Source: Dasyornis broadbenti (lineage: Eukaryota; Chordata; Aves; Passeriformes; Dasyornithidae). Taken from it: a stretch of 64,000 nucleotides of DNA. Each line of letters begins with the position of its first letter. The stretch's first letter is position 1. The notes below the pieces were generated by a model. It worked only from the letters and a program-made list of their open reading frames with translations. It was not told where the DNA came from and ran no database searches. This document shows, piece by piece, positions 60,679-64,000 of this stretch. Position numbers and translations under genes: made by a program. Location: positions 384,860 to 448,859 of the forward strand of contig VZRN01005893.1 of the NCBI GenBank assembly GCA_013397935.1, read 5' to 3'.

Positions 60679-60860
60679 ACCCTGTCCTGCCCGGCCCTGC
60701 CTCCCCCAACTTGTTGGTATCGTGCGTTGGCCAGATGTGGATCCGCAGCTGGGAACGGGGCCGGTATCAGCTCGAGGGATGCAAAGGTTGGGTAATAATT
60801 GCAAATGCAAAGCAGCGCGCTGCGCCAGGATGCGCCTGCCAGGGGGGTTTACACGCGGTG

Positions 60861-63800
60861 TAAATAAGAATGTGTGCCGCACACAATGCTGCTGGGAATT
60901 CATATGTACTTTGTAGGCAGAGCTTTTCTGTGAGATCTATTATCCAAGTGATATAAAAATTCCTGAAGGCTGTTAATCCCGGTATCTTCATAAAACATCA
61001 GTAGATAACAGAATAAGATTGGGAAACTGAGTTTTGCTGAGTTTAATCACTCAAGTTGGACCAGAATGTCTGTTTATGGGGGAAGTGATCTAGACCTCTT
61101 AAATCTACAGAATATTTATGTATTTAGGAATACATAAGAAAAGTAATCTGAAGTAACTCTTCATATAAATTTTGTAGCACCAAGAAATTTCATGTTAGGA
61201 ATTATTATTGTTTTTTTAAAGGCTCTATTTATGTGTGTATGAGTGAAATGCATCAAAGAAAACTGTCTGTGTTTCAGTAGAGGGAGAGTTTGATGACTTG
61301 GTTTTAGAAAATACACCTAATAAGTGAGAGAAGTACCTGGAAATGAAATACAGAGGAAGGAGCATGCCTAGTGAAAGTGTTTTGGAAGTGACTGAGCTAC
61401 ACACTCATTCTTCTTTTTTCTTCCCCTGTTCTCCAGCCGTTTGTTTGAATGGAACCTTGGCTAAGGATATACATGAAAAAGTACCTTCTAGAAAACTGAT
61501 GAAATGGGCAGGTTGAAATTGAGCTTGCTGTGATGGAATAGATACTGGGCACCCCTTGCAATGATACCTGTGGCTGGGATCGATGGCACCACATGGCTTC
61601 GTGCCTCATACCTGCAGGCTGTAAGCTGCTCTTGCCAGGTGCCATGTGTTTATTTCCATAAACTATGTATCTTATACAGGGTACTGTAAAACACATCAGA
61701 GCTGACCATCTTTATGGCACAATGCTGGTGGTGTATAATTATCTACTCATAGTAGTCATAGTTTTAATTGTTTTATGACATAGTGTGGCTACTACCAGAA
61801 TTGTTTTAATATTGTGGGTATGGCATTTTGATGATACTGAATTACTTTTTATCAAAGCCTGGAAAACTTCCCTGTATTGAATGTTTTGCAACAGGTGCGC
61901 CTGTAGAGCCAAGAAGTTTTTCTAAAGTACACTTGGAACTCTTTTGAAGCTTTTGGGAGTAATCACAATGGAGGGTGGCTAAACATGTAGTTTAGAAGAT
62001 TTGTTATAAGCAGTTGGAAGGCAGACATACATTGTTTTTGGACATCAGTGGACTGTACATAATATGGGTCCAGTTGTGTATGAAGAGCACTGATTGTGAC
62101 TGGAGTATGAATTGAAGAGCTTCAGAATTATGCTGCACTGAGGAGAACACATCTGTAAAAATAACCTGATTAAAAAAAAAGCTAAGTTAGTTTCTTGTAA
62201 CCTCAGCTCAAGAGTCTGTCTTGGTAGTACATTTGTAATACAGAAAGAATGTGAATTGTGTTCAGTGTAATCAAATCAAAGGAAGTGAAGGAGAGAATGA
62301 GGGCAGAGAAGAAAAAGAAAGTGCTGATACTCTTTGGTGTGTTTGCTCAAAGATTATGCATGACATTTGGTGATATTATAAGCATATTCAGAATGAAAAT
62401 GTAGCACTGCTTTGAAAAAATAATAGAAGAATGAAGGTTTTCTGGTTAGTATGTTGTTTCTACTACTTGCTCCAAATTTGTACTATGACTACAGTCATAC
62501 CGATATAGCAGCTGCTTGAAATGGACACTCTGGTACAATATCAGCACTCAGAACTGCTGATGATCAGTTATGGCTTTTTTTTTCTCCACTGGCTTTCAGT
62601 TTTGACCACAAGTAGATACTAATCTTTATCCAAAATGTTGCTTAAATTGTGGTTTAGGTGTAAGCCATTACTGTCTAATTATTCTGCTAAGGCATGTATC
62701 TCTTGAAAGACAAATCGAGGTAGCAGCTGTCCACGTGGCCTTACTCTCTGGTGTTCAAACAAATGAATGGAGAACCTCACCTATTTGACAGTGGATGGAA
62801 GTAGAAATTTAAGTTCGAGGTGGAGCTGCTATCTCTTAAGAATTATCAATCAGATCCACATCTCTGTGTGGATCAAGTGTGAGAGAAGTCGATTACTCTT
62901 TTTACTTAATGCTTTGCAGAGCTAGAGGCAGAGATTTGAGAATGGATTTGGTTAAGCGCTAGTTGGAGATCAGTGCGAAAGATGAAGGATGAGCTCCATC
63001 AGAGCCATTTGAGGCAGGAGTCTCCTTTATGTGTCCAACTGTGTTGCGAAAGAAAAGCTTTGTTACTTTAACAATTTGCTGTTCCTAGACCTTTTTTCTT
63101 GGAACTAGAGTACTAGGTAGCTAAAGGAATGGAGAAGAACTTGTTTTCTGCATCTGTGTGTATTCCCCAACAAAGTATTGGGCAGTTGCTTGTTGCTGTG
63201 TTAACCCTTCCTTTGGCTCTTGTTTTGTCTTGCACCAAGTTAATCAAAACAGCTACTTGGAAGAGTTAATGTGTTCTTCATAGGCTTCTTGTGTCAGTTT
63301 TTCTATTATTATTTTCAGTCATTTGATGAAAGAGAAGATGCTTGGTGTGAGCAAGAATTTACAGCAAACTTACCTTTCTTCTGTATTTTGTAGTAGAAAA
63401 AAATCACTACGTGGGAGTGAAAAGCTTCATAAAAACTGGTTCTTTTCACATCTTGGAGAAGGCAAGTTGGATGCTCAGCAAAGGAAGCATTTTGTTGACA
63501 GCTGTGTCACATTAGGTCCTTAAAGTTAATGAATGAGTGCATAAACATTAATGAACTGCATATTCCTTGTGTCTTCTCGGGGGAGAGATGGAATAAAAGT
63601 ACCTATGTCCTTCCCACCTGGACAGCTTCTCAAGAAGGCTTATCATAAAAACTTGGCTGCTAGAGTACCACATGTTGCATAATGCATTGAGGTTACAACT
63701 TGAATTATTTTATTGTGGTACATCTGTCACCTAGCCTTATATTTTTCCTGTCTGTTCTCATGTTGTAGTTGTGCATCTGTGTCTTTCTTCTTTTTCTAAG

Positions 63801-64000
63801 GTGAAGCCCAACAAGTAATGTGTTGGACCTTGGTCTAATCCTATCACTATCTTGCTGATTTTCTGTTGACAAATGATTGATCTTGATGATGTGTCAGCTT
63901 ATTTGTCATTAAATTGGAAAGATTTAAACTTGCTGTGACAATGATTCTAGGAGAGCAAAGCTTTCTTCTTAGCTTTTTGGTCTCTATAGGGTTAGGGCAG
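60861..64000. other. Noncoding stretch right of the CpG island
   Basis: AT-rich, no repeat recognised. If the island drives rightward transcription this would be first-intron sequence. The only exon-like signal is the acceptor at 61408-61436, listed separately. Confidence 0.4.
61437..61511 (+). other. Candidate exon downstream of the CpG island, plus strand
   Basis: A strong polypyrimidine tract and acceptor (TTCTTTTTTCTTCCCCTGTT followed by CTCCAG) end at 61436. Of the three frames only one stays open, with two leading bases and 24 codons including VCLNGTLAKDIHEKVPSRKL. It reaches a weak donor, GCAG|GTTGAA, with a stop just beyond. It could be the second exon of a transcript from the island, coding or not. 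The weak donor and lack of a recognised family keep confidence low. Confidence 0.2.

Larger units (their letters stand above)
59560..60860. promoter_or_regulatory. CpG island, probable promoter region
   Basis: Base composition changes sharply from AT-rich to GC- and CpG-rich: GCCCGCCTAGGGG, GACGGACGTGCGC, CCCCGCGCAG, then a dense run from 60090 up to the gap (GCCCGCCCGGGGGCGGGG). After the gap CpGs remain frequent until about 60860 (CAGCGCGCTGCGCC, ACACGCGGTG). The GGGGCGGGG at the gap edge is an SP1/KLF-type GC box. In vertebrates an unmethylated island of this kind usually marks a transcription start, and in birds such starts are often missing from assemblies. Direction cannot be set from sequence alone, but an acceptor-like site at 61436 would suit rightward transcription. 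No first exon or start codon can be named. Confidence 0.7.

Noticed and set aside
59937..60903. Open frames of 233-308 codons on both strands
   Set aside because: They are open only because they run through 473 Ns. The flanking residues come from a CR1 copy and GC-rich DNA.
1..64000. CRISPR arrays, operons, phage or plasmid modules, tRNA, rRNA
   Set aside because: None seen. The CR1 LINEs, composition and CpG pattern indicate vertebrate nuclear DNA.

Overview
The window is vertebrate nuclear DNA, most likely from a bird. It is AT-rich overall. Its recognisable interspersed repeats are almost all CR1-family LINE fragments, several with the typical short direct-repeat tail (ATTCTATGATT-like), and I saw no Alu-, B1- or L1-type elements. 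No bacterial, phage or plasmid features, CRISPR arrays, tRNA or rRNA genes were seen. No complete protein-coding gene can be supported. Most open reading frames are 60-150 codons, the overlapping and unconserved-looking frames expected by chance, and the longest ones simply run through assembly Ns. The window reads as intron or intergenic sequence leading into a promoter-type CpG island.

Layout. Bases 1-24960 are mostly unannotated AT-rich DNA with five CR1 or CR1/L3 fragments at about 3.6, 4.2, 13.8, 18.6 and 22.9 kb, a G-quadruplex motif at 16.8 kb and a 23-bp-stem hairpin at 19.3 kb. A compound tetranucleotide microsatellite (GATA/GCCA) lies at 24.96-25.06 kb, followed by a small CpG cluster (25.14-25.21 kb) and a larger CpG-rich block (26.25-26.51 kb). 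Further repeats follow: a CR1 fragment at 28.0 kb, a very old amniote-type LINE remnant at 30.9 kb, a MIR/L2-like remnant at 33.05 kb, a CR1 3' end at 36.5 kb, a perfect 25-bp tandem duplication at 45.24 kb and a 1.6-kb antisense CR1 at 50.3-51.9 kb. The right end carries a GC- and CpG-rich region (about 59.56-60.86 kb) interrupted by a 473-base run of Ns. It is the best candidate for a real promoter, and an acceptor-like site 0.76 kb after the gap could open a second exon on the + strand.

Several short intervals combine a good splice acceptor, a good donor and an open frame, mainly on the minus strand (357-419, 2798-2870, 9204-9272, 32801-32915, 47310-47350, 49685-49763). Two of them (49685-49763 and 47310-47350) are adjacent and phase-compatible. 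I report them as low-confidence candidate exons. Signals of this quality also arise by chance in 64 kb and I could not match any of them to a known protein. I found no evidence for a previously undescribed system.
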